This document shows positions 8,289-18,546 of a stretch of 64,000 nucleotides of DNA, piece by piece. The stretch's first letter is position 1; each line of letters begins with the position of its first letter. The DNA comes from Pseudomonadota bacterium (GTDB taxonomy: Bacteria > Pseudomonadota > Alphaproteobacteria > Rhizobiales > Hyphomicrobiaceae). The stretch covers positions 62,001-126,000 of the forward strand of contig JAEZRM010000028.1 in assembly GCA_023412805.1 (NCBI GenBank). Reading direction: 5' to 3'. Below the pieces are notes generated by a model. It was not told the origin of the DNA. It did not search any database and saw only the letters and a program-made list of their open reading frames with translations. The translations under genes and the position numbers were made by a program.

Positions 8289-9800
8289 TCAGCCTGCGAC
8301 GACGGGCTTCAGGGCCTCGATGAGTAAGCGTACCTGTACTTCCTCGTCGGTCACCGCAAGCTGCGCGGCAAACCAATCCTGCACCATGCGGCAGACCCGC
8401 TCGGGAGCTGCACGTGCGAGCGAGCGCGCGTCAGAGAAAAGCTGGAGGTCCATCGGGCTCCAGCCGCGCTTGGCAAGCTGCATGGCCAGTTGGTCGTAGT
8501 CCTCGCGAGTCGGCTGGCGGTGCTGCGCCGGCGTACGGCGACCCTCCGCGATAGCAGAGAAAATGGCGGCAGCCTGCTTCTGGAGGGCGGGCGTGTGCTC
8601 GGGGGAGCGCGACAGCTCGACGATCAGCGGGTTGGTTTCACCCTGAGAGATGAACCCGTAGCAGGCGTCGGTGCTGTGACGCGAAAGGCGCTCGAGGTTG
8701 TCGAGGAATGTTGCGGCGACCGACTTCAGATGCTGAGGACTCGCAGCGAGTGCGTCGGTGACGTGCTTGCGGCGGAGAGCGACGAGCTGCTCGGCCAAGT
8801 GCTGGCTGATGGCCTCATCGGTCTTTCCCTCGCCTTTGAGGCGCGCTGTATCGCGTACGCGCTCCTGGTACCAGTCGGGGAACTCGGTCTTGAGGAGCTG
8901 CCAGAGTGCTGCCCTCTGGAACTGGCGATCGACCTCGTCGGGATCGGTGGCATAGCCGGTAGCTGCCAGCTTACGCGCGTCGGGCGTGGCTTTCAGTACA
9001 GGTGGTGATGCCGAGTCGGGCGTTGTCGCGGACGAGACACGATTGATCAGCGGATCGAGCTGGCCTGTCGCGTGCAGCGCGTAAACGCCTCCGCCGATGA
9101 GTGCGAGGAGGACAAGGGCAGCCACGGCGATCTTCGGAAAGCGCTTCGGCGCAGGCTCGTCGGCCCATGCGTCGTCGTCCCGAGGGCGCGGTGGCGCGGC
9201 GCTGCCCGTCGCCGGAGAAGGGCCGCGCATAGGAGCAGCGGTCGGCTCCGTGCGAGGAGCGTCGCCCTCGCTTCGGGGCTGGCCGGGCGCTGGCTGACGT
9301 GCCCCGGTCTCGCGTGCACGGCGGGCGGCTTCCTCGCGCCGGGCCGCCTCGGCAGCGATCACCTCGCGCGTACCAGAGGCCCGCTCGACCTTGTCCTGAA
9401 GGCTTCCCGGCCGTTGAGCGGGCTCCGCACTGCGGGCTGCAGCCTGGCGGCGGGCCTCGGCTTCCCAGCTTGCAGGATCCTTGGCAAGGCGGTCGCGGTC
9501 GACCCCTGCCCTGGCAGCAGCGGGTTCTGTCGGCGCGCTGGCACTTTCCGCGGGGCGCGCAGGGGGAGCGGGGGCGGCTGGCGCAGCGGACGGAGGCGCG
9601 ACGGGGGGTGGAGACTCCGCCTTTTTGGGAAAAGCCTCGGATGCCGGCTTCCAATCGTCAAATCCTTGACGCCACACGAGATCGGTCGGCAGCAGGTAGC
9701 CGAGCTCGATGATCTTTTCCATCTCGGGGGCGCTGATGGGACCGTGCTGCTGCCCGTCGCGCGCCAGATACCATTCACTGGATTGATCGGCTTGCGACAT
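8289..9800 (-). CDS. GYF-domain membrane protein of unknown function
   Basis: A 503-residue protein with three parts. Residues 9-58 form a GYF_2-type domain (EWYLARDGQQHGPIS...DLVWRQGFDDWKPA), a fold that binds proline-rich peptides or senses membrane stress. Residues 60-220 are a low-complexity alanine/proline/arginine linker. One membrane segment lies at about 223-242, followed by a 260-residue domain I do not recognise, which would be periplasmic if the N-terminus is cytoplasmic. The gene is on the same strand as ccmCDG, 95 bases upstream, so it may be co-transcribed, but no functional link is known. Confidence 0.75.
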   Translation of the reverse strand: MSQADQSSEWYLARDGQQHGPISAPEMEKIIELGYLLPTDLVWRQGFDDWKPASEAFPKKAESPPPVAPPSAAPAAPAPPARPAESASAPTEPAAARAGVDRDRLAKDPASWEAEARRQAAARSAEPAQRPGSLQDKVERASGTREVIAAEAARREEAARRARETGARQPAPGQPRSEGDAPRTEPTAAPMRGPSPATGSAAPPRPRDDDAWADEPAPKRFPKIAVAALVLLALIGGGVYALHATGQLDPLINRVSSATTPDSASPPVLKATPDARKLAATGYATDPDEVDRQFQRAALWQLLKTEFPDWYQERVRDTARLKGEGKTDEAISQHLAEQLVALRRKHVTDALAASPQHLKSVAATFLDNLERLSRHSTDACYGFISQGETNPLIVELSRSPEHTPALQKQAAAIFSAIAEGRRTPAQHRQPTREDYDQLAMQLAKRGWSPMDLQLFSDARSLARAAPERVCRMVQDWFAAQLAVTDEEVQVRLLIEALKPVVAG

Positions 9801-10044
9801 GTGTTCCGTTGTTCTCGAGGTGCTGTTGGGCGCTCATGATCGCCGAGCGACGTCTCCGGGGAACGCAGAACGACGACAGCTCGGCGTGCCTCTAATACCA
9901 CACATGAGGACGCATCGTCGCGCATTGCGGCAAAATTCAGAAATTAGCCGCATGCGCGCGCTTCCGCCGCCCCGCTTCCGGGATACGTTTCGCCACTTGG
10001 GGACTAAGCTAAGGGCTAACCGCGGCAATCAGGTGGCAGAGGTC

Positions 10045-10437
10045 TCAGGTTGCATCCTTGAATTGCGCATCGACCGGCACGCGGTACGCGTTTGCGAGCC
10101 GGTTGGTCATGTTGGCGAGGCCTACCACCGCATAAAGCTCATTGATCTGAGCCTCGGTCGCGCCTTTGGCGCGTGCCGCGGCCGTATGGGAGGCCATGCA
10201 GTACTCGCAGTTATTGGTGATCGAGATCGCGACGTAGATGAGCTCCTTTGTCAGCGGGTCGAGATGCCCCGGACCCATGATTGCCTTCAGGCTCTCCCAG
10301 GTGTGCTTGAGCATGCGCGGCTCGTGCGCGAGGTAGCGCCAGAAATTGTTGATCGACTTGACCTTGCGCGTCGCTTTGATGTCGTCGAAGACGGCGCGCA
10401 CTTCGGCGCTTGCAGTGCGGGGATCGACGGGCTTCAT
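10045..10437 (-). CDS. Carboxymuconolactone decarboxylase (AhpD-like) family protein
   Basis: A 130-residue AhpD-like protein. The core motif CEYCMASH (C-x-x-C-x3-H) is the peroxidase-type redox centre of the family, inside the helical segment following ELIYVAISITNN. Such proteins either decarboxylate carboxymuconolactone or act as thiol antioxidants; the CxxC favours the latter. The reading frame extends to 10671, but the ATG at 10437 has a strong AAAGGAGA site nearby and matches family length. It is divergent from the 5-oxoproline operon, with a 405-base region between. Confidence 0.85.
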   Translation of the reverse strand: MKPVDPRTASAEVRAVFDDIKATRKVKSINNFWRYLAHEPRMLKHTWESLKAIMGPGHLDPLTKELIYVAISITNNCEYCMASHTAAARAKGATEAQINELYAVVGLANMTNRLANAYRVPVDAQFKDAT

Positions 10438-10842
10438 TGAAGTCTCCTTTCGGGGCGAGTGGCGGCGGGAATGTCTCGCAGCGCATTGACGGGCGTCAAC
10501 AGGCACCGCCGCCGAGGTCCACACGGGCGAGAAGGTGACCGCTCGATCTGGGTGGTCACGCGGATCGATGGCAGATGGGCGACGCAGCTCCGGTCGAGTT
10601 TTGCGCCTTGAGGCGACAGCTGCGCCTGTGTGCGGAACCTGATCGGCATACGCACGATCGCGAGGGGGCAACTCTCCACCCGATTACAGGCGCGCCAACC
10701 TGCTCAATCCACTGGCACACCATGGAAATCTGAATATCTCAAATTGACGTATGTCCGTACCAATGTAATCGTGCGCGCTTCCGGCCGGAGCATGGAAGTC
10801 AATTCCTGCACGTACCGGGAAACAGGTCTGGGGAGGCCTTGG
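10438..10842. other. Divergent intergenic region between AhpD-like gene and 5-oxoproline operon
   Basis: This 405-base stretch holds no gene I can support, although frames are open from both sides. It should contain promoters for both directions. On the plus strand a possible -35 box TTGACG at 10744 with TAATCG 16 bases later (10766) could drive the operon; the match is only moderate. A ribosome binding site GGGGAGG lies at about 10830, ahead of the hydro-lyase ATG at 10843. Confidence 0.5.
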
Positions 10843-11655
10843 ATGCAGGATCGGCCTGCGAGCGCGGGTGAAGTAAGCACATTGCCGTCGCACGTGGCGC
10901 GGTTGCGCTGCCGCGCGGGCGAACTCACGGGCCATACGGCCGGTCAGGCGCCCGGCTACGTCCAGGGTAATCTCTGCATTCTGCCGAAGGCTTATGCGAC
11001 CGACTTCGCGGCCTTCTGCCAGCGCAATCCGAAGCCCTGTCCGGTGATCGGCATGAGTGCGGTCGGCGATCCTGCGCTGCCCGATCTCGGTGACATCGAC
11101 ATCCGCACCGACGTGCCGCGCTACCGCGTATTCAAGGACGGCACGTGTATCGACGAGCCGACGGATATCCGCGGCTACTGGACCGACGATCTCGTGTCGT
11201 TCGTTCTCGGCTGCTCATTCTCGTTCGAGCAGCCGCTGATCGAGGAGGGCATTCCGCTCCACCACATCGAGCACGACACGGTCGTACCGATGTACCGCAC
11301 GTCGATCGATTGCGTGCCGGCGGGGCCCTTCAGCGGCAAGATGATCGTATCGATGCGCATGATGACGCCTGCGGACGCTATCCGCGCCGTCCAGGTCACG
11401 TCGCGCTTTCCAGCGGTGCACGGTGCTCCGGTGCACATCGGCATTCCCGAGGCGATCGGTATCGAGGATCTGATGTCGCCGGACTTCGGCGAGCCGCCCC
11501 CCGTTGTCGAGAAAGGGATGCTCCCCGTATTCTGGGCGTGCGGGGTTACGCCTCAATCCGTGGTTCTCAACGCCCGACCGCCGATCTGCATCACGCACAA
11601 GCCGGGTTCGATGCTCATTACCGATCGCCTCAACAACAAACTGGCGGCGTTGTGA
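10843..11655 (+). CDS. D-glutamate cyclase / DUF1445 family hydro-lyase
   Basis: A 270-residue member of the DUF1445 (UPF0317, YcsI) family, now associated with D-glutamate cyclase, which dehydrates D-glutamate to 5-oxo-D-proline. Family blocks include [36 protein letters not shown] and the C-terminal [12 protein letters not shown]. The frame is open from 10630, but the ATG at 10843 is preceded by GGGGAGG at proper spacing and gives the usual family length. It leads an apparent operon with a TRAP transporter and a 5-oxoprolinase, which supports a role in D-glutamate or pyroglutamate metabolism; the activity itself is inferred from family and context. Confidence 0.88.
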   Translation: MQDRPASAGEVSTLPSHVARLRCRAGELTGHTAGQAPGYVQGNLCILPKAYATDFAAFCQRNPKPCPVIGMSAVGDPALPDLGDIDIRTDVPRYRVFKDGTCIDEPTDIRGYWTDDLVSFVLGCSFSFEQPLIEEGIPLHHIEHDTVVPMYRTSIDCVPAGPFSGKMIVSMRMMTPADAIRAVQVTSRFPAVHGAPVHIGIPEAIGIEDLMSPDFGEPPPVVEKGMLPVFWACGVTPQSVVLNARPPICITHKPGSMLITDRLNNKLAAL

Positions 11656-11700
11656 TCGACGGCTAACTTATTTCGAATGTCTCAAAGGGAGGAAGTACTG

Positions 11701-12756
11701 ATGAAGTTCAAATTGCCTGCTGCCTGCGTTGCCGCGACCTTCGCGGCCGTGGCGTCTATTCCTGTTTGGGCGCAGGATCTGCAGCCGCGGACGTTCAACG
11801 CTGTCGGAACGTGGAACTTCCTGACCAACTGGCAGAAGATGGAGCAGCCCTTCTGGGTTGAAGATCTGCCGAAGGCGACGGGCGGCAAGCTCAAAGGCAA
11901 CATCAAGTCGATCACCGAGGTCAACCTGAAGGGCACCGAAGTCGTGCGCCTGCTGAAGCAGGGCGTGTTCGACTTCGCCGCCGCGCTGCCGATCTATGTC
12001 GAGGATGGTGGCGCCGTGATCGAGGCGTCCGACATCGCGGGCGTGGCGCAGAACTTCAAGATGAGCCGCGAGATCGTGAACGCGTGGCTGCCCGAAATGC
12101 AGAAGGCCATGGACCGGAACGGCGCCACGATCCTCGGCACGTTCACCTTCCCTGAGCAGGTCATCTTTTGCCGAGGCGAGATCAACAGCCTCGATGACCT
12201 GAAGGGCAAGAAGGTTCGCGTGCAAGGCACGTCGCAGGCCGATTTCGTTGCGGCGCTCGGCGGTGTTGGTGTGACGATCGCATTCGGCGAAGTCGTGCCG
12301 GCGCTGGAGAAAGGCGTCACCGACTGCGGTGTGACCGGCACGATGCCGGGCTACAAGGCCAAGTGGTACGAGGTTGTGAACACGCTGGTCCGCCTCCCCG
12401 TGAACTACACTGTCGGCGTCTGGGTCGTGAACACGGCCATGTGGAAAAAGCTACCCGAGGCAACCCGGACAGTCATCCAGGCTGAGATGAAGAAGCTTGA
12501 GGACAAAGCCTGGAAGGTTATCGAAGAAGAGACCGAGGAGGGCATAGCTTGCAACACCGGCAACGGACCTTGCTCGGTGGGACCGCCAGGCAAGCTGAAG
12601 CTGGTCGTTCCGACGGGCGATGCCGTGAAAGAACGCAAGAAGCAAATCGACGAGCAGGTGCTCGCTGCATGGGCGAAGCGTTGCGGCGCCGAGTGTGCCG
12701 CGAAGTGGAACGAGCTTGTCGGCAGCAAGTACGGCTTGACGGCTAAGGCCAACTAA
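11701..12756 (+). CDS. dctP: TRAP transporter substrate-binding protein (DctP family)
   Basis: A 351-residue periplasmic binding protein that captures an organic anion for a TRAP transporter. A signal peptide ends near VWAQ (about residue 24). Family landmarks are the central GEINSLDDLKGKKVRVQG segment and the conserved arginine there that usually pairs with the substrate carboxylate. The ATG at 11701 follows GGGAGGAAG; an in-frame ATG at 11677 lacks this. A strong stem-loop separates it from the permease genes, which would favour more copies of this subunit. Context suggests D-glutamate, 5-oxoproline or a related acid as substrate. Confidence 0.9.
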   Translation: MKFKLPAACVAATFAAVASIPVWAQDLQPRTFNAVGTWNFLTNWQKMEQPFWVEDLPKATGGKLKGNIKSITEVNLKGTEVVRLLKQGVFDFAAALPIYVEDGGAVIEASDIAGVAQNFKMSREIVNAWLPEMQKAMDRNGATILGTFTFPEQVIFCRGEINSLDDLKGKKVRVQGTSQADFVAALGGVGVTIAFGEVVPALEKGVTDCGVTGTMPGYKAKWYEVVNTLVRLPVNYTVGVWVVNTAMWKKLPEATRTVIQAEMKKLEDKAWKVIEEETEEGIACNTGNGPCSVGPPGKLKLVVPTGDAVKERKKQIDEQVLAAWAKRCGAECAAKWNELVGSKYGLTAKAN

Positions 12757-12774
12757 CAATCTGCCCAGAAGGGG

Positions 12775-12800
12775 AAGGCCCGGGAACCAGCCCGGGCCTT
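12775..12800 (+). terminator. Stem-loop between dctP and dctQ
   Basis: A perfect 10-base-pair stem, AAGGCCCGGG (12775-12784) and CCCGGGCCTT (12791-12800), with a six-base loop, directly after the dctP stop codon. It is followed by TTGC rather than a long T run, so it may be a partial terminator or a 3' stabiliser of the dctP message. The dctQ start is only 10 bases away. Confidence 0.7.
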
Positions 12801-12809
12801 TTGCTTGCT

Positions 12810-13517
12810 ATGATCGATATGCTTCAGACCCTGCTGTCGGCTATGGCGGCATGGCACTTTGTAGCGGTGGCGGCTCTGCTGCTTCTGATCGTCCTGTTCC
12901 GCGAGGTGCTCTGGCGCTTCGTAAGCGTAGTGTCGCTCGTCGGCGTCTGGATTGGGGGCGCGCTCCTCTTTGCCGCGGCTATTATTGTTACGACCGAGGT
13001 TCTCTTGCGTAGGGGTGTCGGCGCTCTTGTTGGCACGACCTTCATATTCTCCGGCTCGGACGAGATTTCTGGCTACCTTTTTGCCGTTGGCACAAGTTTG
13101 TCCCTGGCATATGTGCTCGTTACGAAGGGACACGTTCGGATCGATGTGATTTACGCGCAGTTCGGGCCGAGGATGCGGGCGATCATGGACGTGATCGCGC
13201 TTTTGGTCATGGCGATCTTCGTCTCGGCAATTCTTGAGCGCGCCATTGATGTCGCCAGCACGAGCTATGTGGAGCAGATCCGGTCGAATACGAACCTACG
13301 GATACCTCTGGCATGGTCGCAGATACCGTGGGCATTCGGCTTTGCTCTTTTCTTCCTATCCATTCTTCTTGCACTCACCAGGGCGCTGTTCGCGCTCGCG
13401 CGGGGCGACTTCAGCGCCGTGAGCGCCATAGCGGGCGTCGCGACGACTGAGGAGGAGATCGAGGCGGAGATCAAGGGGCTGGAAATGGGCGGTCGCGGGT
13501 CGCGCTCGGGGGACTAG
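12810..13517 (+). CDS. dctQ: TRAP transporter small permease (DctQ family)
   Basis: A 235-residue membrane protein with four main hydrophobic segments, as in DctQ subunits, which pair with DctM and dock the binding protein. The central segment FAVGTSLSLAYVLVTKGHVRIDVIYA contains the conserved G-H-V-R-I-D signature of the family (around residue 110). Several starts are possible: TTG 12801, ATG 12810 and ATG 12819; I chose 12810. It lies in the operon 4 bases ahead of dctM. Confidence 0.88.
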   Translation: MIDMLQTLLSAMAAWHFVAVAALLLLIVLFREVLWRFVSVVSLVGVWIGGALLFAAAIIVTTEVLLRRGVGALVGTTFIFSGSDEISGYLFAVGTSLSLAYVLVTKGHVRIDVIYAQFGPRMRAIMDVIALLVMAIFVSAILERAIDVASTSYVEQIRSNTNLRIPLAWSQIPWAFGFALFFLSILLALTRALFALARGDFSAVSAIAGVATTEEEIEAEIKGLEMGGRGSRSGD

Positions 13518-13521
13518 CATC

Positions 13522-14808
13522 ATGCTCGCAACCACACTTCTACTTCTTTTGGGGCTGCTTGCCATTAGCGTGCCGGTTGCCGCCGTCATGGGCGTGCTCG
13601 GGCTTGCTCTCAACGACATGTTCGCCTTCATGCCGCTTCAGCGCGCCATGGGCGAAATCATCTGGAACGCATCGAGCGAATATATCCTGATCGCGATTCC
13701 GCTTTTCGTCATGCTTGGCGAAATTCTGCTTCGCGCCGGCATTGCCGAACGCGTTTACAATGCTGCCGCCCAGTGGCTGTCCTGGCTGCCGGGAGGGTTG
13801 ATGCACGCGAACATCGGGACCTCGGCCATGTTCGCTGCGACCTCCGGTTCCAGTGTCGCGACCGCCGCCACGATCAGTACGGTTGCCATCCCTCAGATCA
13901 AGCCGCGCGGTTATGATGAGCGATTGTTCCTGGGTAGTATCGCGGCAGGGGGAACACTCGGTATTCTCATTCCGCCTTCGATCAACTTCATTCTGTATGG
14001 CCTGCTGACCAACACGTCGGTGCCTCGGCTCTATCTCGCCGGTTTCATTCCGGGCGCGCTGCTGGCTGGGCTCTTCATGCTCATCATCCTCATCTATTGC
14101 CTCGTCGATCGAAGCAGAGGCGGCGCTCCTCTCGAGACGACTTGGGGTAGGCGAATTCGCTCGCTGCCGGATCTTCTCCCACCGCTGTTCATATTCTTAG
14201 CGGTGGTGGGCTCGATCTATGCGGGATGGGCTACCCCCACCGAGGCTGCATCCCTGGGCGTGGTCGCGGCGCTGATCCTGGCTGCGTGGGAGCGTAAGCT
14301 TTCGCTGTCGATGCTGCGCGCGGTTGCCGAGGGCACGATGCGAACCACAGCGATGATCATGCTGATCATTCTTGCAGCACAGTTCCTGAACTTCGTACTC
14401 GCGGCCATCGGCCTGACGGACGGTCTCGGACAATGGATTCAAAGCCTCGGGCTCGGCAAGTACGGCACGATGATATTGATCATCGCGTTCTATCTGGTGC
14501 TCGGCTGTTTCATGGAAACGATCTCCATGATGATTCTGACGACGCCGTTCATCGCGCCGATCGTGTTCTCCCTGGGTTGGGATCCGATCTGGTGGGGTAT
14601 CGTCCTGACCGTCATGATCGAGGTCGCTCTCATCACCCCGCCGGTGGGGCTCAATCTCTATGTTGTGCAAGGTATGAGAGATCGCGGGCCTGTGTCCGAC
14701 GTTATCTGGGGCGCGCTGCCCTTCGTTTTTGCGATGCTCGCACTCGTGGGGCTACTTATGGCGTTTCCAGCGTTGGCACTGTGGCTACCCAAACTTGTCA
14801 TGGGATAG
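13522..14808 (+). CDS. dctM: TRAP transporter large permease (DctM family)
   Basis: A 428-residue polytopic protein with about 12 hydrophobic segments, the sodium-coupled transport subunit of TRAP systems. Diagnostic motifs are ATSGSSVATAATI and the re-entrant-loop region GGTLGILIPPS near residues 145-155, plus TPPVGLNLYVVQG toward the C-terminus. It follows dctQ by 4 bases and precedes the 5-oxoprolinase by 66 bases, completing a binding-protein, small and large permease set. Confidence 0.95.
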   Translation: MLATTLLLLLGLLAISVPVAAVMGVLGLALNDMFAFMPLQRAMGEIIWNASSEYILIAIPLFVMLGEILLRAGIAERVYNAAAQWLSWLPGGLMHANIGTSAMFAATSGSSVATAATISTVAIPQIKPRGYDERLFLGSIAAGGTLGILIPPSINFILYGLLTNTSVPRLYLAGFIPGALLAGLFMLIILIYCLVDRSRGGAPLETTWGRRIRSLPDLLPPLFIFLAVVGSIYAGWATPTEAASLGVVAALILAAWERKLSLSMLRAVAEGTMRTTAMIMLIILAAQFLNFVLAAIGLTDGLGQWIQSLGLGKYGTMILIIAFYLVLGCFMETISMMILTTPFIAPIVFSLGWDPIWWGIVLTVMIEVALITPPVGLNLYVVQGMRDRGPVSDVIWGALPFVFAMLALVGLLMAFPALALWLPKLVMG

Positions 14809-14874
14809 GCTTGAACCTGGATGCCGCGAAGTGCGCAGCGTCCAGGTCGTCGCCAGTGGAACGAAGAAACGACG

Positions 14875-17800
14875 ATGTGGCAGTTCTGGATTGATCGCGG
14901 TGGTACGTTCACCGACATCGTCGCGCGGCGTCCCGACGGCGAGATACTCTGCCACAAGGTCCTCTCTGAGAATCCCGAGCGCTATCGCGATGCCGCCGTG
15001 CAGGGCATCCGCGACCTGCTCGGATTACAGGCCGGCGAGCCGATCCCGCCGGGCGTGATCGACACCGTGCGCATGGGGACGACGGTTGCGACCAATGCGC
15101 TGCTCGAGCGCAAGGGTGACCCGACGCTCCTTCTGATCACGAAGGGCTTCGCCGATCTTCTGCGCATCGGCTACCAGAACCGGCCGCGCCTCTTCGATCT
15201 GCATATCCGGCTGCCCGAAGTGCTCTACACCCGCGTCGGCGAAGTCGACGAGCGCATGGGCGCGCGTGGTGAGGTTGTCCGCCCGCTGGATGAGACGACG
15301 GCGCGCGTTGCGCTGGAGCAAGCCTATGCCGCGGGCATTCGTGCGGTCGCCATCGCGTTCATGCATTCCTATCGCTATCCAGCGCACGAGCATCGCGTCG
15401 CCGAGATCGCGCGCGAAATCGGCTTCACGCAGGTCTCCCCAAGCCATCTTGCGAGCCCGCTCATCAAGCTCGTTTCGCGCGGCGATACGGCGGTGGCGGA
15501 CGCTTATCTCTCGCCGGTGCTGAGGCGCTATGTCGATCAGGTGCGCGACGAGCTCGGCGCCGATCGCGGCGGTTGCCGGCGCCTGCAGTTCATGCAGTCG
15601 AATGGCGGGTTGATCGATGCAGCACTCTTCCAGGGAAAGGATTCGATCCTCTCCGGACCTGCCGGTGGTGTTGTCGGTATGGTGCGGACCGGCACTATGG
15701 CTGGTTTCGACAAGCTCATTGGCTTCGATATGGGCGGTACGTCGACCGACGTCACGCATTTCGACGGGCAGTACGAGCGCTCGTTCGAAACGGAGGTTGC
15801 GGGCGTACGTATGCGCGCGCCCATGATGCACATCCACACGATCGCTGCGGGCGGCGGCTCCATCCTGAAGTTTGAGGACGGCCGTTTTCAGGTCGGCCCC
15901 GAGAGCGCGGGCGCCAATCCGGGCCCCGCCTGCTATCGCCGCGGCGGGCCGCTTGCCGTCACGGACTGCAACGTGTTGCTGGGCAAGATTCAGCCGGATC
16001 ATTTCCCGAGCGTATTCGGCCCCGGTGGTGACGAGCCGCTCGATGTAGAGGCGGCGCGCTCCGCTTTCGCCCGCATGACGGCCGACATCAATGCAGCGAG
16101 CGGCACGTCATACACGCCTGAAGAAGTCGCGGAAGGCTTCCTGCGCATTGCCGTCGAAAACATGGCCAATGCGATCAAGAAGATCTCGGTGCAGCGCGGC
16201 TATGACGTGACGCGTTACACGCTCAACTGTTTCGGTGGTGCCGGTGGTCAGCACGCGTGCGCGATCGCCGATGTGCTCGGTATCACGCGCGTGCTGCTGC
16301 ATCCCTATGCGGGCGTGCTGTCGGCGTATGGCATGGGCCTCGCGGAAGTGCGCGCATTGCGCGAACGTCAGGTCGAGCGGCCGCTCAAAGGCTCGTCTGC
16401 GGCTATCGAAGAGGCTCTCGCCGAGCTCGAGGCCAGCGCCGTCGATGAAGTCCTAGGTCAGGACATCGTGCGCGAGCGCATCAGGGTGGAGCGGCGGGTG
16501 CATGTGCGCTACGAGGGTGCGCATCAGCCGCTGCCCGTCGAGTTAGGGACGGAAGACGAACTCCGCCAGCGCTTTGCCGAGGCCCATCGCGCGCGCTTCG
16601 GCTTTGCCGTCGAGCGCGATGATCTGATCGTCGAAGCCGTGGCGCTGGAAGCCATCGGCGCCAGTGATGCGATCGTCGAGCGAAGCCTCACACCGAGCTG
16701 TAGGGCCGATGTGCCGGCACTCGCTGAAGTGCGTATGCATTCGCGGGTCGGTTGGTTGGATACGCCGCTCTATGACCGCACGAGGCTCGGACCCGGGGAC
16801 ACGATCGAAGGCCCTGCGATCATCATCGAGCCGACGGGTACCAATGTCGTCGAAGAAGGCTGGTCCGCGGTGATCACCGATCTCGGCCATCTCGTGCTCA
16901 CGCGCACCGCGGCACAGGCGCGGCGCGAGCAGCTCGGCACCGAGGCTGATCCCATCATGCTGGAGGTTTTCAATAACCTCTTCATGTCGATCGCCGAGCA
17001 GATGGGCGCGACGCTCGAAAACACCGCCTATTCGGTGAACATCAAGGAGCGCCTCGATTTCTCCTGCGCGCTCTTCGATCCCGAAGGCAATCTCGTCGCG
17101 AACGCGCCGCACGTGCCCGTGCATCTCGGCTCCATGAGTGAAGCCGTGCGCACGGTGCTGCGCCTCAATGCCGGCAATCTGAAGCCCGGCGACAGCATCA
17201 TGCTGAACAACCCGTACCGTGGCGGCACGCATCTTCCCGACGTGACGGTCGTGACGCCGGTCTTCAGCCGCGATGGCACGCGCATACTGTTCATCGTCGC
17301 CTCGCGCGGCCATCATGCGGACATCGGTGGCAGGACGCCGGGCTCGGCACCGCCGGACAGCCGTCACATCGACGAGGAAGGCGTCCTCATCGACAACTTC
17401 AAGATGGTCGATCAGGGCCGGCTGCGGGATGCGGAGACGCGCGCACTGCTCGCCTCTGGTCGTTATCCCTGCCGCAATATCGATCAGAATATGGCGGATC
17501 TGCGCGCGCAGATCGCTGCCAACGAGACGGGTGCGCGCGAAATCGTGCGCATGGTCGAGCAGTTCGGGCAGCCGGTCGTCGATGCCTATATGCGCCACGT
17601 GCAGGACAATGCCGAAGCGGCCGTGCGTAAGGCGATCGATACACTCAAGGATGGCGAGTTCCACTATCCCATGGACAGCGGTGCGGCGATCCACGTCGCC
17701 GTGCGCGTCGATCGTGCGACGCGTACGGCAACGATCGATTTCACGGGAACGTCGGCGCAGAGTGAATTCAACTACAACGCGCCGCTCGCAGTATGCCGTG

Positions 17801-18474
17801 CCGTGGTGCTCTATGTCTTCCGCACGCTGTCGGAAAGCGAGATCCCGCTCAACGAAGGCTGCCTCAAGCCGCTGACGATCATCACGCCCGAGGGCACAAT
17901 GCTCAATCCGCGTTACCCGGCGGCCGTCATCGCGGGCAATACCGAGGTCTCGCAGGCGGCGACGAATGCGCTGTTCGGTGCGCTTGGTGTACTGGCCGGC
18001 TCTCACGGGACGATGAACAACTTCGTGTGGGGCAATGCGCGTCTGCAGAACTACGAGACGATCTGCGGCGGTACCGGTGCCGGTGACGGCTTCGATGGCG
18101 CGAGCGCAGTGCACTCGCACATGACCAATACGCGCATGACCGATCCGGAAATTCTGGAGTGGCGCTTCCCGGTGCGGCTCGAAGCTTTCAGCATCCGGCG
18201 CGGTTCGGGTGGAGCGGGGCGCTGGCGCGGCGGTGATGGCGCCGTCCGGCGGATGCGCTTCCTCGAAGCCATGACCGTGACGACGCTCGGCTCATCGCGC
18301 AAAGTGCCACCGTTCGGGCTCGCGGGCGGCCAGCCCGGGGCCTGCGGCGTCGATATCGTCGAGCGGGTCGACGGGAGCAGAGAACACCTGGACGGTAGTG
18401 ATCGACGGGAGATGCAACCCGGCGATCTCTATCACATGGAGACGCCGGCCGGCGGTGGGTATGGGGTGCTCTAG
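14875..18474 (+). CDS. Fused 5-oxoprolinase / hydantoinase A-B protein
   Basis: A 1199-residue fusion of HyuA-type (residues 1 to about 680) and HyuB-type (about 690-1199) halves, the size and order of ATP-dependent 5-oxoprolinases, which open 5-oxoproline to glutamate. The N-terminal [14 protein letters not shown] is the actin-like ATP-binding motif; [11 protein letters not shown] is the second phosphate loop; HyuB begins with [20 protein letters not shown]. The frame is open from 14821, but the ATG at 14875 starts exactly at the family N-terminus. Placement after a D-glutamate cyclase homologue and a TRAP transporter supports 5-oxoproline over hydantoins, although related N-methylhydantoinases share the fold. 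Confidence 0.9.
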   Translation: MWQFWIDRGGTFTDIVARRPDGEILCHKVLSENPERYRDAAVQGIRDLLGLQAGEPIPPGVIDTVRMGTTVATNALLERKGDPTLLLITKGFADLLRIGYQNRPRLFDLHIRLPEVLYTRVGEVDERMGARGEVVRPLDETTARVALEQAYAAGIRAVAIAFMHSYRYPAHEHRVAEIAREIGFTQVSPSHLASPLIKLVSRGDTAVADAYLSPVLRRYVDQVRDELGADRGGCRRLQFMQSNGGLIDAALFQGKDSILSGPAGGVVGMVRTGTMAGFDKLIGFDMGGTSTDVTHFDGQYERSFETEVAGVRMRAPMMHIHTIAAGGGSILKFEDGRFQVGPESAGANPGPACYRRGGPLAVTDCNVLLGKIQPDHFPSVFGPGGDEPLDVEAARSAFARMTADINAASGTSYTPEEVAEGFLRIAVENMANAIKKISVQRGYDVTRYTLNCFGGAGGQHACAIADVLGITRVLLHPYAGVLSAYGMGLAEVRALRERQVERPLKGSSAAIEEALAELEASAVDEVLGQDIVRERIRVERRVHVRYEGAHQPLPVELGTEDELRQRFAEAHRARFGFAVERDDLIVEAVALEAIGASDAIVERSLTPSCRADVPALAEVRMHSRVGWLDTPLYDRTRLGPGDTIEGPAIIIEPTGTNVVEEGWSAVITDLGHLVLTRTAAQARREQLGTEADPIMLEVFNNLFMSIAEQMGATLENTAYSVNIKERLDFSCALFDPEGNLVANAPHVPVHLGSMSEAVRTVLRLNAGNLKPGDSIMLNNPYRGGTHLPDVTVVTPVFSRDGTRILFIVASRGHHADIGGRTPGSAPPDSRHIDEEGVLIDNFKMVDQGRLRDAETRALLASGRYPCRNIDQNMADLRAQIAANETGAREIVRMVEQFGQPVVDAYMRHVQDNAEAAVRKAIDTLKDGEFHYPMDSGAAIHVAVRVDRATRTATIDFTGTSAQSEFNYNAPLAVCRAVVLYVFRTLSESEIPLNEGCLKPLTIITPEGTMLNPRYPAAVIAGNTEVSQAATNALFGALGVLAGSHGTMNNFVWGNARLQNYETICGGTGAGDGFDGASAVHSHMTNTRMTDPEILEWRFPVRLEAFSIRRGSGGAGRWRGGDGAVRRMRFLEAMTVTTLGSSRKVPPFGLAGGQPGACGVDIVERVDGSREHLDGSDRREMQPGDLYHMETPAGGGYGVL

Positions 18475-18546
18475 GCGTGGTTACCTTCAGGGCAGAACGC
18501 CGCCGCCGGGTGTGCCAGCCTTAGAATGGCTTGATATACTGGCGCC

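Noticed and set aside
10630..10842. Extended N-terminus of the D-glutamate cyclase homologue
   Set aside because: The extra 71 residues match no family sequence, while ATG 10843 has a strong ribosome binding site and gives the usual length.
16543..18120. 525-residue open frame opposite the 5-oxoprolinase
   Set aside because: Antisense of a conserved catalytic gene; arginine- and histidine-rich with no family-like sequence. High GC explains the absence of stops.
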